DNA of 64,000 nt from Devosia pacifica (GTDB taxonomy: Bacteria > Pseudomonadota > Alphaproteobacteria > Rhizobiales > Devosiaceae), in NCBI RefSeq assembly GCF_014652635.1, contig NZ_BMZE01000001.1:487293-551292 (forward strand). The letters are read 5' to 3'. The notes under the pieces were generated by a model. That model searched no databases and was not told where the DNA came from. It saw only the letters and a program-made list of their open reading frames with translations. This document shows, piece by piece, positions 50,223 through 58,160 of this stretch. Both the position numbers and the translations under genes were made by a program. Position 1 is the first letter of the stretch. Each line of letters opens with the position of its first letter.

Positions 50223-51616
50223 TCGTGGCCGCCAGCAACACCGAAACCGCGACGCGCGCCATCTGGCAACGCTATCGCGCTCGCATCGAAGAGCTGTTCG
50301 CCGAAATGTGGGCCGAGCCTGAAATGCCGGCGATGGAGTACGCATCGATGGCGCGCCTCGCGGAGTTTCTCGAACGCAACGGGTTCGCGGTCGAGCGTGG
50401 TGCCGGCGGCGTCCCCACCGCCTTCAAGGCGCGCAGCGGAAACGGCAAAGGGCCACGCATCGGCATTCTGGCTGAGTACGATGCCCTGCCCTCGCTGGAC
50501 AATGAGGCGGTTCCTTATCGCAAGGGATCAGGTCGCAAGCCAGGCCACGGATGCGGCCACAACCATATCGGCCCCGCCAATACAGGGGCCGGCATCGCTG
50601 CCGCTGCCGCATTGGCTGAACTCGGCCTCGATGGCGAGATCATCGTGGTCGGCTGCCCGGCGGAAGAAATCGGCTGGGGAAAGCTGGCGCTGCAGGATGC
50701 CGGCGTGTTCGACGAACTCGACGTCATTCTGACCTCGCACGGTGACTACCAGAACGGTTCGCTGGCGCGTCCCTGCCACGGTGTCGCTTCGGGTGAGTTT
50801 CGATTCACTGGCGACAGCGCTCATGGCGGTATGGGCACCACCCGCAACGCCCTTGCAGCCGCAGAAGCCGCGATCGCCGCATTCGAAGCAAAGCGGTCCG
50901 AGGCCGACCCGGACTTGCAATTCAAACACATCTTCCGCGTCGCCGGAGTTGCCCCCGGCGTGATGCCGGAAGAAGTTCGCGTCTGGTGCTCGGTGCGCCA
51001 TCTCGACTTCGATCGGCTGACCGCTGGCTATGACCTGATGCATGAGACGTTCGAGGAGATCGCGGAGGTCGAAAATGTCGGCTTCTCCGCGCACCTGATC
51101 AATATGTGCAGGGGCTATCTGGGCAATGACACAATCGGCCATGTGCTGGCCGAAGCACTTGAAGTCATCGGCCCGCCGGCATGGAGCGAGGACGATATCG
51201 CATTCATGACCGAGCTCAGCGCGAACAGCGCACCGGGCACCGAATTCGACCTGCATCGGGAGCTCGATTACTTCGATACCGGCGTCGACTATTATGGCCA
51301 GGACGATGGCGATGTGAGCTGGGCGATCCCGCTTGGTCGCGTCAACTGGGCGTACCCCAAGAACGTGCCGATCCACCATTGGGCGTGGACAGCGCTGTCC
51401 GGGCATTCGGCCAGCACTCCCGGCCCGATGATGGCTTCGGAAGCGCTGGCGCTCGGTGCCGTGGCTCTGGCTCAGCAACCCGAACTGATCGACGGTGCAA
51501 AGGCCGAACTGGCGCGGCGGACAGAGGGCCAGACGATTGCTCCACCCCGTTACGGCGCGCGCGCGATACTGACGACCGACCCCGCTGCATTCTGGGATGC
51601 GAGTTGGACTGCCTAG
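50219..51616 (+). CDS. M20-family amidohydrolase (AbgB-like)
   Basis: The start is GTG at 50219, overlapping the hydrolase stop (GTG at 50225 is another option); the longer frame is the hydrolase's antisense. The 465 residues have M20 features: GILAEYDALPSLDNE (metal-bridging Asp and helix), PGHGCGHNHIGPANTGAGIAAAAAL, the VVGCPAEEIGWGKL catalytic Glu pair, and THGDYQN/ASGEFRFTGDSAHGG His of the dimerisation domain. It resembles aminobenzoyl-glutamate amidohydrolase B. It probably cleaves an amide of an imported guanidino- or ureido-acid. Confidence 0.85.
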   Translation: MIVAASNTETATRAIWQRYRARIEELFAEMWAEPEMPAMEYASMARLAEFLERNGFAVERGAGGVPTAFKARSGNGKGPRIGILAEYDALPSLDNEAVPYRKGSGRKPGHGCGHNHIGPANTGAGIAAAAALAELGLDGEIIVVGCPAEEIGWGKLALQDAGVFDELDVILTSHGDYQNGSLARPCHGVASGEFRFTGDSAHGGMGTTRNALAAAEAAIAAFEAKRSEADPDLQFKHIFRVAGVAPGVMPEEVRVWCSVRHLDFDRLTAGYDLMHETFEEIAEVENVGFSAHLINMCRGYLGNDTIGHVLAEALEVIGPPAWSEDDIAFMTELSANSAPGTEFDLHRELDYFDTGVDYYGQDDGDVSWAIPLGRVNWAYPKNVPIHHWAWTALSGHSASTPGPMMASEALALGAVALAQQPELIDGAKAELARRTEGQTIAPPRYGARAILTTDPAAFWDASWTA

Positions 51617-51625
51617 GAGAACGCC

Positions 51626-52450
51626 ATGAGTAAGATGGATACGCAAACGCTGATCGCGAAGAACCGTGAACGCTACGAAGCGCTAAAGGCGGCCGGAACA
51701 GACCAGTCACCCAAGGCAATGCCGCAACCCACTGCGCTGGGCGAGGCGCGGATCAACGATGATGACGTGATATTCGCCGAGACCATTCCCGGTGGCTGGT
51801 ATGCAAACTACCGCCTCAAAACCGGCGAACGGTTGCGCCTCGAGAATACCGAGGGCACTGCCGCTGCAGCCCTTCTCGCCTGGAACGCCGCCGATACATC
51901 TGAGCGGCTGAACCACGCCGACAGCATCAAGGTGCAATGGACCTCAAAGCTGGCAAAGGGCCGGGTGGTATTCTCCGATATGGGTCGGGTTCTGCTCTCG
52001 ATTGTCGAGGATAGCTCAGGAGCGCACGATGTGCTGGCGGGCGGTCTTAATAAGGCCGGCGTCGCAGCGAAATATGGCGATGACCCCGATCTGCGGAACA
52101 CACGAACAAACATGATCCTGGCCGCTGCCAAGTTTGGCCTCGATCCGCGCGATATTCCGCCGCTGCTGACATTCTTCGCGCCGGTCTCTGTCGCCGAAGG
52201 CGGAGAACTGAGCTGGCGCGACGGTATCCGCAAGCCAGGCGACTTCATCGAAGTGCGCGCCGAAATGGATTTGCTGGTTGCCGTCTCGAATTGCCCGCAT
52301 CCGCTCGACCCGTCGCCGGACTATGCGCCGGGCCCACTTGGCGTAACGGTCCTCAAAGCCAAGGACATCGAGGCCGAGGACTTCTGCCGCACCGCGACGC
52401 CCGAAGCCGTTCGCGGATTCGAAAACACCGACACCTACCGGAACATGTGA
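51626..52450 (+). CDS. cgdA: carboxyguanidine deiminase subunit (DUF1989, UAAP1)
   Basis: This 274-residue DUF1989 protein starts MDTQTLIAKNRERYEALKAAG and has the FAETIPGGWYANYRLKTGERLRLENTEGTAAAALLAWNAADTSERLNHADSIKVQWTSK core and the DLLVAVSNCPHPLDP strand. This family was long called urea carboxylase-associated protein 1; the pair of such proteins was shown to form carboxyguanidine deiminase, turning carboxyguanidine to allophanate. Which subunit is A or B by the published naming is uncertain. It lacks the cysteine cluster present in the partner gene. Confidence 0.88.
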   Translation: MSKMDTQTLIAKNRERYEALKAAGTDQSPKAMPQPTALGEARINDDDVIFAETIPGGWYANYRLKTGERLRLENTEGTAAAALLAWNAADTSERLNHADSIKVQWTSKLAKGRVVFSDMGRVLLSIVEDSSGAHDVLAGGLNKAGVAAKYGDDPDLRNTRTNMILAAAKFGLDPRDIPPLLTFFAPVSVAEGGELSWRDGIRKPGDFIEVRAEMDLLVAVSNCPHPLDPSPDYAPGPLGVTVLKAKDIEAEDFCRTATPEAVRGFENTDTYRNM

Positions 52451-52460
52451 GGCAAGAGCC

Positions 52461-53093
52461 ATGACCGACACTACCGAAAACGGCCTGGTTTACGAACATG
52501 AGATACCCGCGCGCGAGCCATGGTCCGGGATCATCAAGAAGGGTCAACGCTTCCGCCTGATCGACACCTGCGGTCAGCAGGCCGTCGACACCTTGTTCTA
52601 CGCTGCTGCCGACACCGCCGAGCGCTATAGCGCCCAGGATACGCTGCAGGCGCAAGCCGCCGCCTATATCACCACCGGCACGCGGCTGATGTCCAACGAA
52701 GGCAATGTCATGCTGACGGTGACCGACGATTCATGCGGGCGGCACGACACCTCCGCCGGCGCCTGCTCATGCGAGTCGAACACCGTGCGCTTCGGACATC
52801 ACACAAAGTTCGAGCACGCTTGCCGTGAAAACTTCGTCACCGAGGTCACCCGCCACGGCATGTCTAAGCGCGATATCGTGCCCAACATCAATTTCTTCAT
52901 GAACGTGCCGATCGCCCCGAATGGCGACCTGATCATCGACGATGGCATTTCCACACCGGGATCATACGTCGAGATGGTGGCGGAGATGGATGTCCTGTGC
53001 GTCATCTCGAATTGCCCGCAAATCAACAATCCCTGCAACGGCTTCAACCCCACCCCGGTTGGCGTGCGCATCTATGAGGGTAAGACGGCGTGA
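52461..53093 (+). CDS. cgdB: carboxyguanidine deiminase subunit (DUF1989, UAAP2)
   Basis: The 210-residue second DUF1989 protein has the HEIPAREPWSGIIKKGQRFRLIDTCGQQAVDTLFYAAADTAERY start, then the CGRHDTSAGACSCESNTVRFG cysteine/histidine cluster that the first subunit does not have (likely a metal or catalytic site), and the VLCVISNCPQINNPCNGFNPTP end. With the first subunit it would form the deiminase. It overlaps the hydrolase gene by 4 bp. Confidence 0.88.
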   Translation: MTDTTENGLVYEHEIPAREPWSGIIKKGQRFRLIDTCGQQAVDTLFYAAADTAERYSAQDTLQAQAAAYITTGTRLMSNEGNVMLTVTDDSCGRHDTSAGACSCESNTVRFGHHTKFEHACRENFVTEVTRHGMSKRDIVPNINFFMNVPIAPNGDLIIDDGISTPGSYVEMVAEMDVLCVISNCPQINNPCNGFNPTPVGVRIYEGKTA

Positions 53094-54907
53094 GCGACGA
53101 AGACATGACCCTGCCTATCACCCTTGATTTCACGGCACTGCGCGCGGCATTCGCATCCGGCCTGACCCCGGTGGCTCTCGTCGAGACCGTGATCGAGCGC
53201 ATGAACGCCTCGCCAGATCCGGCGATCTTCATTGCCCGCGTCGACGATGCCGAACTGAAAAAGGCCGCTGAAGAGTTGATGGCGCGCGCACCCGAGCCCA
53301 ACTCGCTGCCGCTGTGGGGCATGCCGTTCGCGGTCAAGGACAATATCGACGTCGCCGGCATGCCAACCACGGCCGCCTGTCCGGAATTCGCTTACACCGC
53401 CGAGCGCGATGCAACGGTGGTTGCGCGGTTGAAGGCGGCTGGCGCCTTGCTTATCGGCAAGACCAATCTCGACCAGTTCGCAACCGGTCTCAATGGCACC
53501 CGTTCGCCCTATGGCGCACCACGCTCGGTGTTCAATTCCGAGTATGTCTCAGGCGGATCGAGCTCCGGCTCGTCGGTGACGGTCGCCTCGGGCCTTGCGG
53601 CCTTTGCTCTCGGCACCGATACCGCCGGTTCCGGCCGCGTGCCCGCAGCCTTCAACAACATCGTCGGCGTCAAACCCAGCCCGGGCCGCGTGCCGAACAC
53701 AGGGGTTCTGCCCGCCTGCCGCAGTGTCGACGTCGTCACGGTGTTCGCCAATACCGTGGCTGACGGCATCGCCACGCGCGCCATCATGGATGGCTACGGC
53801 GCCGAGGACCCGTTCTCCCGCGAAGCCAGTCAGGCTGCCCTGCCGGCAACGCTGCGCGTCGGCGTACTGATGGACAAAGACCGCGAATTCTACGGCAATG
53901 GCGGCTACGCCAAGCTCTATGAGCAGGCTATCGAGCGTGCGCGCACGCTTGGCGCCGAGATCGTCGAATTCGACTACGCCCCGTTTCGTGAGGCTGCAGC
54001 CCTCCTCTACCAAGGCCCCTGGGTGGCCGAGCGCCTGGCCGCGATCGAATCCTTCTTCAACGCGCATGCCGACGCCATGGACCCGACCGTGCGTGACATC
54101 ATCGCCGGTGGCGCGAACTACTCTGCCGTCGATGCCTTCAACGCCCGCTACGAGCTTGAGCGCCTTCGTCAGCTATCGCTGAAGGAATGGGCGAAGGCCG
54201 ACGTGCTTCTGCTCCCCACATCGCCCGATATCCAGACGGTGGAGGCGATGAAGGCCGATCCGGTCGCATTGAACTCGCGCTTCGGGCTTTACACCAATTT
54301 CGCAAACCTCCTCGGCTACAGCGCCATCGCCGTACCCGCGGGCTTTACCGAAGCTGGTCTGCCGTTCGGCGTCACGCTTGTGGGTCCGCAGGACGCCGAC
54401 GATGCCCTCGCGCCGTTCGCGTCTCGCCTCCATCGGGTTGCCGAAACGGGCAGCGGCCTCGATCGCAGCAAAGCAATCGAAGATATTCCGCACAACGCCA
54501 ACGATCGGTTGGAGATCGCGGTCGTTGGCGCTCATCTCACTGGCATGCCCCTCAACCCGCAGTTGACCAGTCGCGGCGGCACCCTGGTCGAGGAAACCCG
54601 CACCGCGCCCTTCTACAACTTTTACGCGCTGGCCGGCACAACGCCCGCGAAGCCCGGCCTCCAGCGCACCAGCGAGCAGCAAGACAGTGGGATCATCGTT
54701 GAAGTCTGGTCCCTGCCCCGGGCCGAACTGGCGGATTTCATAGCCGCAATCCCGGCTCCGCTTGGCGTCGGCAAGCTCGAACTCGCTGATGGCCGTCACG
54801 TCATGGGCTTTTTGTGCGAAGCCATAGGCCTCGCCGGGGCCCAGGATATCACCGAGTTCGGCGGTTGGCGTGCCTACGTCGCGAGCACAACGAAAAAGGC
54901 AAGCTGA
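53090..54907 (+). CDS. atzF: allophanate hydrolase
   Basis: The 605-residue enzyme has an amidase-signature domain: the Lys of FAVKDNIDVAGMPTTAACPEFAY, then SGGSSSGSSVTVASGLAAFALGTDTAGSGRVPAAFNNIVGVKPSPGRV with the cis-Ser and nucleophile Ser. A C-terminal region (VGAHLTGMPLNPQLTSRGG, TAPFYNFYALAGTTPAKPGLQR, AIGLAGAQDITEFGGWRAYVA) matches the AtzF C-domain. It hydrolyses allophanate to CO2 and ammonia, the last step for guanidine, biuret or urea routes. It starts at the ATGA-like overlap with cgdB; a longer N-extension is absent. Confidence 0.95.
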   Translation: MSDEDMTLPITLDFTALRAAFASGLTPVALVETVIERMNASPDPAIFIARVDDAELKKAAEELMARAPEPNSLPLWGMPFAVKDNIDVAGMPTTAACPEFAYTAERDATVVARLKAAGALLIGKTNLDQFATGLNGTRSPYGAPRSVFNSEYVSGGSSSGSSVTVASGLAAFALGTDTAGSGRVPAAFNNIVGVKPSPGRVPNTGVLPACRSVDVVTVFANTVADGIATRAIMDGYGAEDPFSREASQAALPATLRVGVLMDKDREFYGNGGYAKLYEQAIERARTLGAEIVEFDYAPFREAAALLYQGPWVAERLAAIESFFNAHADAMDPTVRDIIAGGANYSAVDAFNARYELERLRQLSLKEWAKADVLLLPTSPDIQTVEAMKADPVALNSRFGLYTNFANLLGYSAIAVPAGFTEAGLPFGVTLVGPQDADDALAPFASRLHRVAETGSGLDRSKAIEDIPHNANDRLEIAVVGAHLTGMPLNPQLTSRGGTLVEETRTAPFYNFYALAGTTPAKPGLQRTSEQQDSGIIVEVWSLPRAELADFIAAIPAPLGVGKLELADGRHVMGFLCEAIGLAGAQDITEFGGWRAYVASTTKKAS

Positions 54908-54912
54908 TCGTC

Positions 54913-54940
54913 GTGGCCGGGCGTTTCGACGCCCGGCCAC
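54913..54940. terminator. 12-bp hairpin with TTCG loop between convergent genes
   Basis: GTGGCCGGGCGT (54913-54924) and ACGCCCGGCCAC (54929-54940) form a perfect stem capped by the stable TTCG tetraloop. It lies between atzF and the convergent MBL gene, so it can end transcripts from both sides; no T-run follows, so it may rely on stem strength. Confidence 0.65.
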
Positions 54941-54946
54941 CAGTAC

Positions 54947-55843
54947 TCAGGCGCGTTTGCGCCCGGCCTCGAGCACAGATTTTACATTGCTCTGGTGTAC
55001 CGCCTCATAGGCTTCGAAATACTCCACCCCGCCCGTTGCCAGCGCCTCGGCAGCAAATGTCTGGAGATCCTGCTGCGCCAAATCCGGGTGCGCTTCGAGC
55101 TGCAACAGCTTTTCGACGTAGATGCGGGTCGCCTCGATGAAGTTACGATCGTACCCGCCCGCCTGAATGCGCTCGACAGAGCCGTGGTTCGGCAGGATCT
55201 TGTTGAACGACCACCCCGCGAAACGCTCCAGGTCCACAAGGTGCGCATCAAGCCGGTCCGGCTCGGAAACATAGGTCACCGTGTCTTCCAGCGTGTCACC
55301 GGCGAACACCACGTCATGCTCGGGCATATACAAAACCGTCTCATCGAAACTGTGAATATCGAGGTGCCGCAATTCCACTGTGAGCCCCCCGATCTGCAAG
55401 GTCATTTCGGTCTCGAAGATCCGGTTCGGCATGATTAGCGGGTTGATTGGCGGATCGCCGCCTTCAAGGGCGTCGCGGTTTGCCTTGAGCGCCTGCTCGG
55501 TAAATGTATTGGCGATGATCTCGCAGTCTGAGAACACCGCGTTACCGGCGACGTGGTCGGTGTGCCAGTGGCTCAAGACCACCGTCATGCGCTCCACTCC
55601 CAGGCGCTCGAGGGTTTCGCGGACGATCTGCGCATGCGCAATCGACATATGCGTGTCGTAGACCAGGGCCTCACTACCATCGACGATCGCATAGGACGCG
55701 GTCCCCAGGGTAAAGGCGCCATCATCGAGCCAGTTCGGACCCTCGGAATGCGCCCGCACTCCGGGAATACGCCCATCATAGAACGCCAAGACATTCGGGT
55801 ATGGACGCAGGACCTTCATGGTGGAACCCAGCTGAACGCTCAT
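54947..55843 (-). CDS. metallo-beta-lactamase-fold hydrolase
   Basis: The 298-residue enzyme has the fold's metal motif LSHWHTDHVAGN (HxHxDH), preceding GTASYAIVDGSEALVYDTHMSIAHAQI, and later LDIHSFDETVLYMPEHDVVFAGDTLE and LPNHGSVERIQAGG with metal-binding His and Asp. It is a hydrolase of unknown substrate. It may act on a cyclic or amidine compound of this locus. It has a ribosome site AAGGAG, and a TTGTATGCAA box sits upstream. It points leftward against the two operons. Confidence 0.88.
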   Translation of the reverse strand: MSVQLGSTMKVLRPYPNVLAFYDGRIPGVRAHSEGPNWLDDGAFTLGTASYAIVDGSEALVYDTHMSIAHAQIVRETLERLGVERMTVVLSHWHTDHVAGNAVFSDCEIIANTFTEQALKANRDALEGGDPPINPLIMPNRIFETEMTLQIGGLTVELRHLDIHSFDETVLYMPEHDVVFAGDTLEDTVTYVSEPDRLDAHLVDLERFAGWSFNKILPNHGSVERIQAGGYDRNFIEATRIYVEKLLQLEAHPDLAQQDLQTFAAEALATGGVEYFEAYEAVHQSNVKSVLEAGRKRA

Positions 55844-55871
55844 CGTACTCTCCTTCGATTTGCGCCAAGCT

Positions 55872-55881
55872 TTGCATACAA
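55872..55881. promoter_or_regulatory. TTGTATGCAA box before the MBL gene
   Basis: The plus strand reads TTGCATACAA, exactly the inverse of the box at 45506-45515. It sits 28 bp before the MBL start, inside its probable promoter, so binding here would control that gene. It may be the site of the FCD-GntR regulator. Confidence 0.5.
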
Positions 55882-56011
55882 CAACTCAATTTCAAGCCGA
55901 TTTATGATTTACTTTTCATCTGAGCCTAAAAAGTAATCATTCTGCCAGCCAGATGCGCACCACCCTTCTCGAGCACCTTCCCGAGTGTCGATCACAAGGG
56001 GTTTTTGCCTC

Positions 56012-56027
56012 TGGCACGTGTCTTGCA
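56012..56027 (+). promoter_or_regulatory. sigma-54 promoter of the guanidine operon
   Basis: TGGCACGTGTCTTGCA matches TGGCAC-N5-TTGCA exactly. Its expected start site is near 56038-56040, directly in front of the riboswitch aptamer. It is the second perfect sigma-54 promoter of this locus. Confidence 0.85.
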
Positions 56028-56044
56028 GCATTGGGTGCACGAGT

Positions 56045-56146
56045 TCGCGGCTAGGGTTCCGGCGCCATCGGCGTGACTGGTCCGAGAGCTGCCACCATAC
56101 GGGAGACATCCGTACGGTCGCACGGCGGGACAAAAGCCCGGGAGAC
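56045..56146 (+). promoter_or_regulatory. guanidine-I (ykkC) riboswitch aptamer
   Basis: The 5' leader holds the conserved strings of the ykkC class in order: CTAGGGTTCCGG (56051-56062), GGTCCGAGAGCT (56079-56090) and, after the ACGGCGG lead, GGGACAAAAGCCCGGGAGA (56128-56146). These form the guanidinium pocket of the guanidine-I class. It controls the operon for the guanidine transporter and carboxylase. Confidence is high from motif identity and gene context; an exact P1 boundary was not drawn. Confidence 0.95.
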
Positions 56147-56158
56147 CTCTGTGGCCAA

Positions 56159-56216
56159 GGGATTGGCGGCACGATGGTCGTCACCAATCCCAATGAAACA
56201 TAAGGTGAGGGATTGG
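56159..56216 (+). promoter_or_regulatory. two-state expression platform sequestering the ribosome site
   Basis: GGGATTGG occurs at 56159-56166 and again at 56209-56216, the latter overlapping the end of the AAGGTGAGG ribosome site and lying next to the ATG at 56218. A single CCAATCCC (56184-56191) lies between them, 17 bases from each copy, and can pair with either. Pairing with the first frees the ribosome site; with the second hides it. This looks like a translational ON/OFF switch driven by the aptamer. Confidence 0.75.
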
Positions 56217-56217
56217 C

Positions 56218-57282
56218 ATGAAAACAATCAGCAGAACTGTACTGGCATTGATGGCGGGCGTCGCGAGCATCGCGACACCGGCAATCGCTCAGGAACGCAC
56301 GCAATTCAACGTCGCGTGGTCCATCTACGTCGGCTGGATGCCCTGGGGCTATGCCGAGGACCACGGCATCGTCGATGAATGGGCCGAAAAATATGGCCTC
56401 GAAATCGAGGTGACCCAGTTCAACGACTACGTTGAATCGATGAACCAGTTTACCGCTGGCGACTATGACGCGGTGACGCTGACCAACATGGATGCGCTGT
56501 CGATCCCGGCAGCCGGAGGTGTCGATACCACGGCCCTGATCATCGGAGATTTTTCCGCCGGCAACGATGCCGTCATCCTCAAGGATAGCGATGACCTCGC
56601 CTCGATCGCTGGACAGGACGTCAATCTCGTTGAGTTTTCGGTCTCCCACTACCTGCTGGCCCGTGCGCTCGACAGCGTCGGCCTGACAGAGCGCGATCTT
56701 AACGTCGTCAACACCGCGGACCCCGACATGGTCGGCGCCTTCCAGACGGATGACGTCACGGCAATGGTCACCTGGAACCCGATGGTCTCGGAAATCCTAT
56801 CCATGCCGAACGCCAACAACGTCTTCGACAGCTCGCAGATTCCCGGCGAGATCATCGATATGATGGCGGTCAAGACCGACGTGCTCGAAGCCAATCCGGA
56901 TTTCGGAAGGGCACTGACGGGCATCTGGTATGACACCATGCAGATCATGACTGCAGACACGCCGGAAGGCGCCGAAGCGCGTGCCGCCATGGGCGCCGCC
57001 TCCGGCACCGATCAGGAAGGCTACGAGGCGCAGCTTGCCGCCACCAAGCTGTTCTCGACCCCAAGCGAAGCCGTTGAGTTCGTTACATCGCCGGATCTCG
57101 AAACAACCATGGATAACGTTCGCAGCTTCCTGTTCGACAAGGGTCTGCTTGGCTCGGGTGCACCCTCAGCGGACGTGATCGGCATCGAACTGCCGGACGG
57201 CACCGTTCTCGGCGATGAGAACAACATCAAGCTTCGGTTCACGGACAGCTACATGCAGCAAGCCGCTGACGGCGACCTGTAG
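56218..57282 (+). CDS. ABC transporter substrate-binding protein (NMT1/Tau-type), guanidine uptake
   Basis: The 354-residue product has a signal peptide (MKTISRTVLALMAGVASIATPAIAQ) and an NMT1-like body: FNVAWSIYVGWMPWGYAEDHGIVDEWAEKYGLEIEVTQFNDYVESMNQFTAGDYDAVTLTNMDAL, then SIAGQDVNLVEFSVSHYLLARAL. Such binding proteins capture nitrate, taurine or cyanate; here a riboswitch for guanidine directly in front makes guanidine the likely ligand. It is the first gene of the operon. Confidence 0.93.
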   Translation: MKTISRTVLALMAGVASIATPAIAQERTQFNVAWSIYVGWMPWGYAEDHGIVDEWAEKYGLEIEVTQFNDYVESMNQFTAGDYDAVTLTNMDALSIPAAGGVDTTALIIGDFSAGNDAVILKDSDDLASIAGQDVNLVEFSVSHYLLARALDSVGLTERDLNVVNTADPDMVGAFQTDDVTAMVTWNPMVSEILSMPNANNVFDSSQIPGEIIDMMAVKTDVLEANPDFGRALTGIWYDTMQIMTADTPEGAEARAAMGAASGTDQEGYEAQLAATKLFSTPSEAVEFVTSPDLETTMDNVRSFLFDKGLLGSGAPSADVIGIELPDGTVLGDENNIKLRFTDSYMQQAADGDL

Positions 57283-57294
57283 AACCACGCGCTT

Positions 57295-57316
57295 TGGGGC
57301 GCTTTGAAGCGCCCCA
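57295..57316. promoter_or_regulatory. hairpin between binding protein and permease genes
   Basis: TGGGGCGCT (57295-57303) pairs with AGCGCCCCA (57308-57316), loop TTGA. A 9-bp GC-rich stem in the 62-bp intergenic gap is typical of mRNA stabilisers that keep binding-protein mRNA more abundant than permease mRNA. No T-run is present. Confidence 0.5.
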
Positions 57317-57344
57317 CTCTTCCCACAAGCTCAGGTGGTCCTTC

Positions 57345-58160
57345 ATGCGCTGGATCAACGCAACGCCCACGCGAAGCGCTCGGCTGGCCCTTGCCTTGGT
57401 GCCGTTTGTCCTCGTGCTCGTCGTCTATGCCATGGGCTCGGCGGCGCGCCTCGCAGACAATCCAAGCGACAAATTGCTGCCTGGCCTCGCTGCATTCGCC
57501 CAAGCCATCGAGCGCATGGCGTTCATGCCGGACCAGCGAACCGGTGAACTGCTGCTGGTGAGCGATACCATCGCCAGCCTGACGAGACTTGGCGCCGGCC
57601 TTGCGATCGCTACCGCCATCGCCCTTGCGACCGGCATGGTCCTCGGCATGTTTCCTTACGTTCGCAGCCTGTTAGGCTCGTTTGTTGCGGTAATCTCTAT
57701 GGTGCCGCCGCTGGCGCTGTTACCGATTCTCTTCATTCTCATGGGGCTTGGTGAAGCCGCGAAGATTGCGCTTATTGCCATCGGCGTGACACCGATCTTG
57801 ATCCGTGACCTCGCCTTCAAGGTCACGGACCTGCCGCATGAGCAGCTGGTAAAGGCGCAAACCCTGAGCGCCTCATCCTGGCAGATCGGCATGCGCGTGG
57901 TGCTGCCGCAGGTTCTGCCGCGGCTTCTCACAAGCCTGAAGCTGCAGCTTGGCCCCGCCTGGCTGTTCCTCATTGCCGCCGAAGCCATCTCGTCGGATTC
58001 GGGGCTCGGCTATCGCATCTTTCTCGTCAGGCGATATCTGTCGATGGACATCATCTTTCCCTACGTCGCCTGGATCACGCTGCTGGCGGTGATCATGAAC
58101 CTGCTGCTTGATTGGCTGCGCTGGGGTGCGTTCCCCTGGGCGCGCGGGAGCGCAGGATGA
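57345..58160 (+). CDS. ABC transporter permease (TauC/SsuC-type)
   Basis: The start at 57345 (MRWINATPTRSARLALALVPFVLVLVVY) gives 271 residues with about six helices. The cytoplasmic motif is LPHEQLVKAQTLSASSWQIGMRVVLPQVLPRLLTSLKLQLGPAWLFLIAAEAI, which is the EAA region. It overlaps the ATPase gene by ATGA. Confidence 0.92.
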   Translation: MRWINATPTRSARLALALVPFVLVLVVYAMGSAARLADNPSDKLLPGLAAFAQAIERMAFMPDQRTGELLLVSDTIASLTRLGAGLAIATAIALATGMVLGMFPYVRSLLGSFVAVISMVPPLALLPILFILMGLGEAAKIALIAIGVTPILIRDLAFKVTDLPHEQLVKAQTLSASSWQIGMRVVLPQVLPRLLTSLKLQLGPAWLFLIAAEAISSDSGLGYRIFLVRRYLSMDIIFPYVAWITLLAVIMNLLLDWLRWGAFPWARGSAG

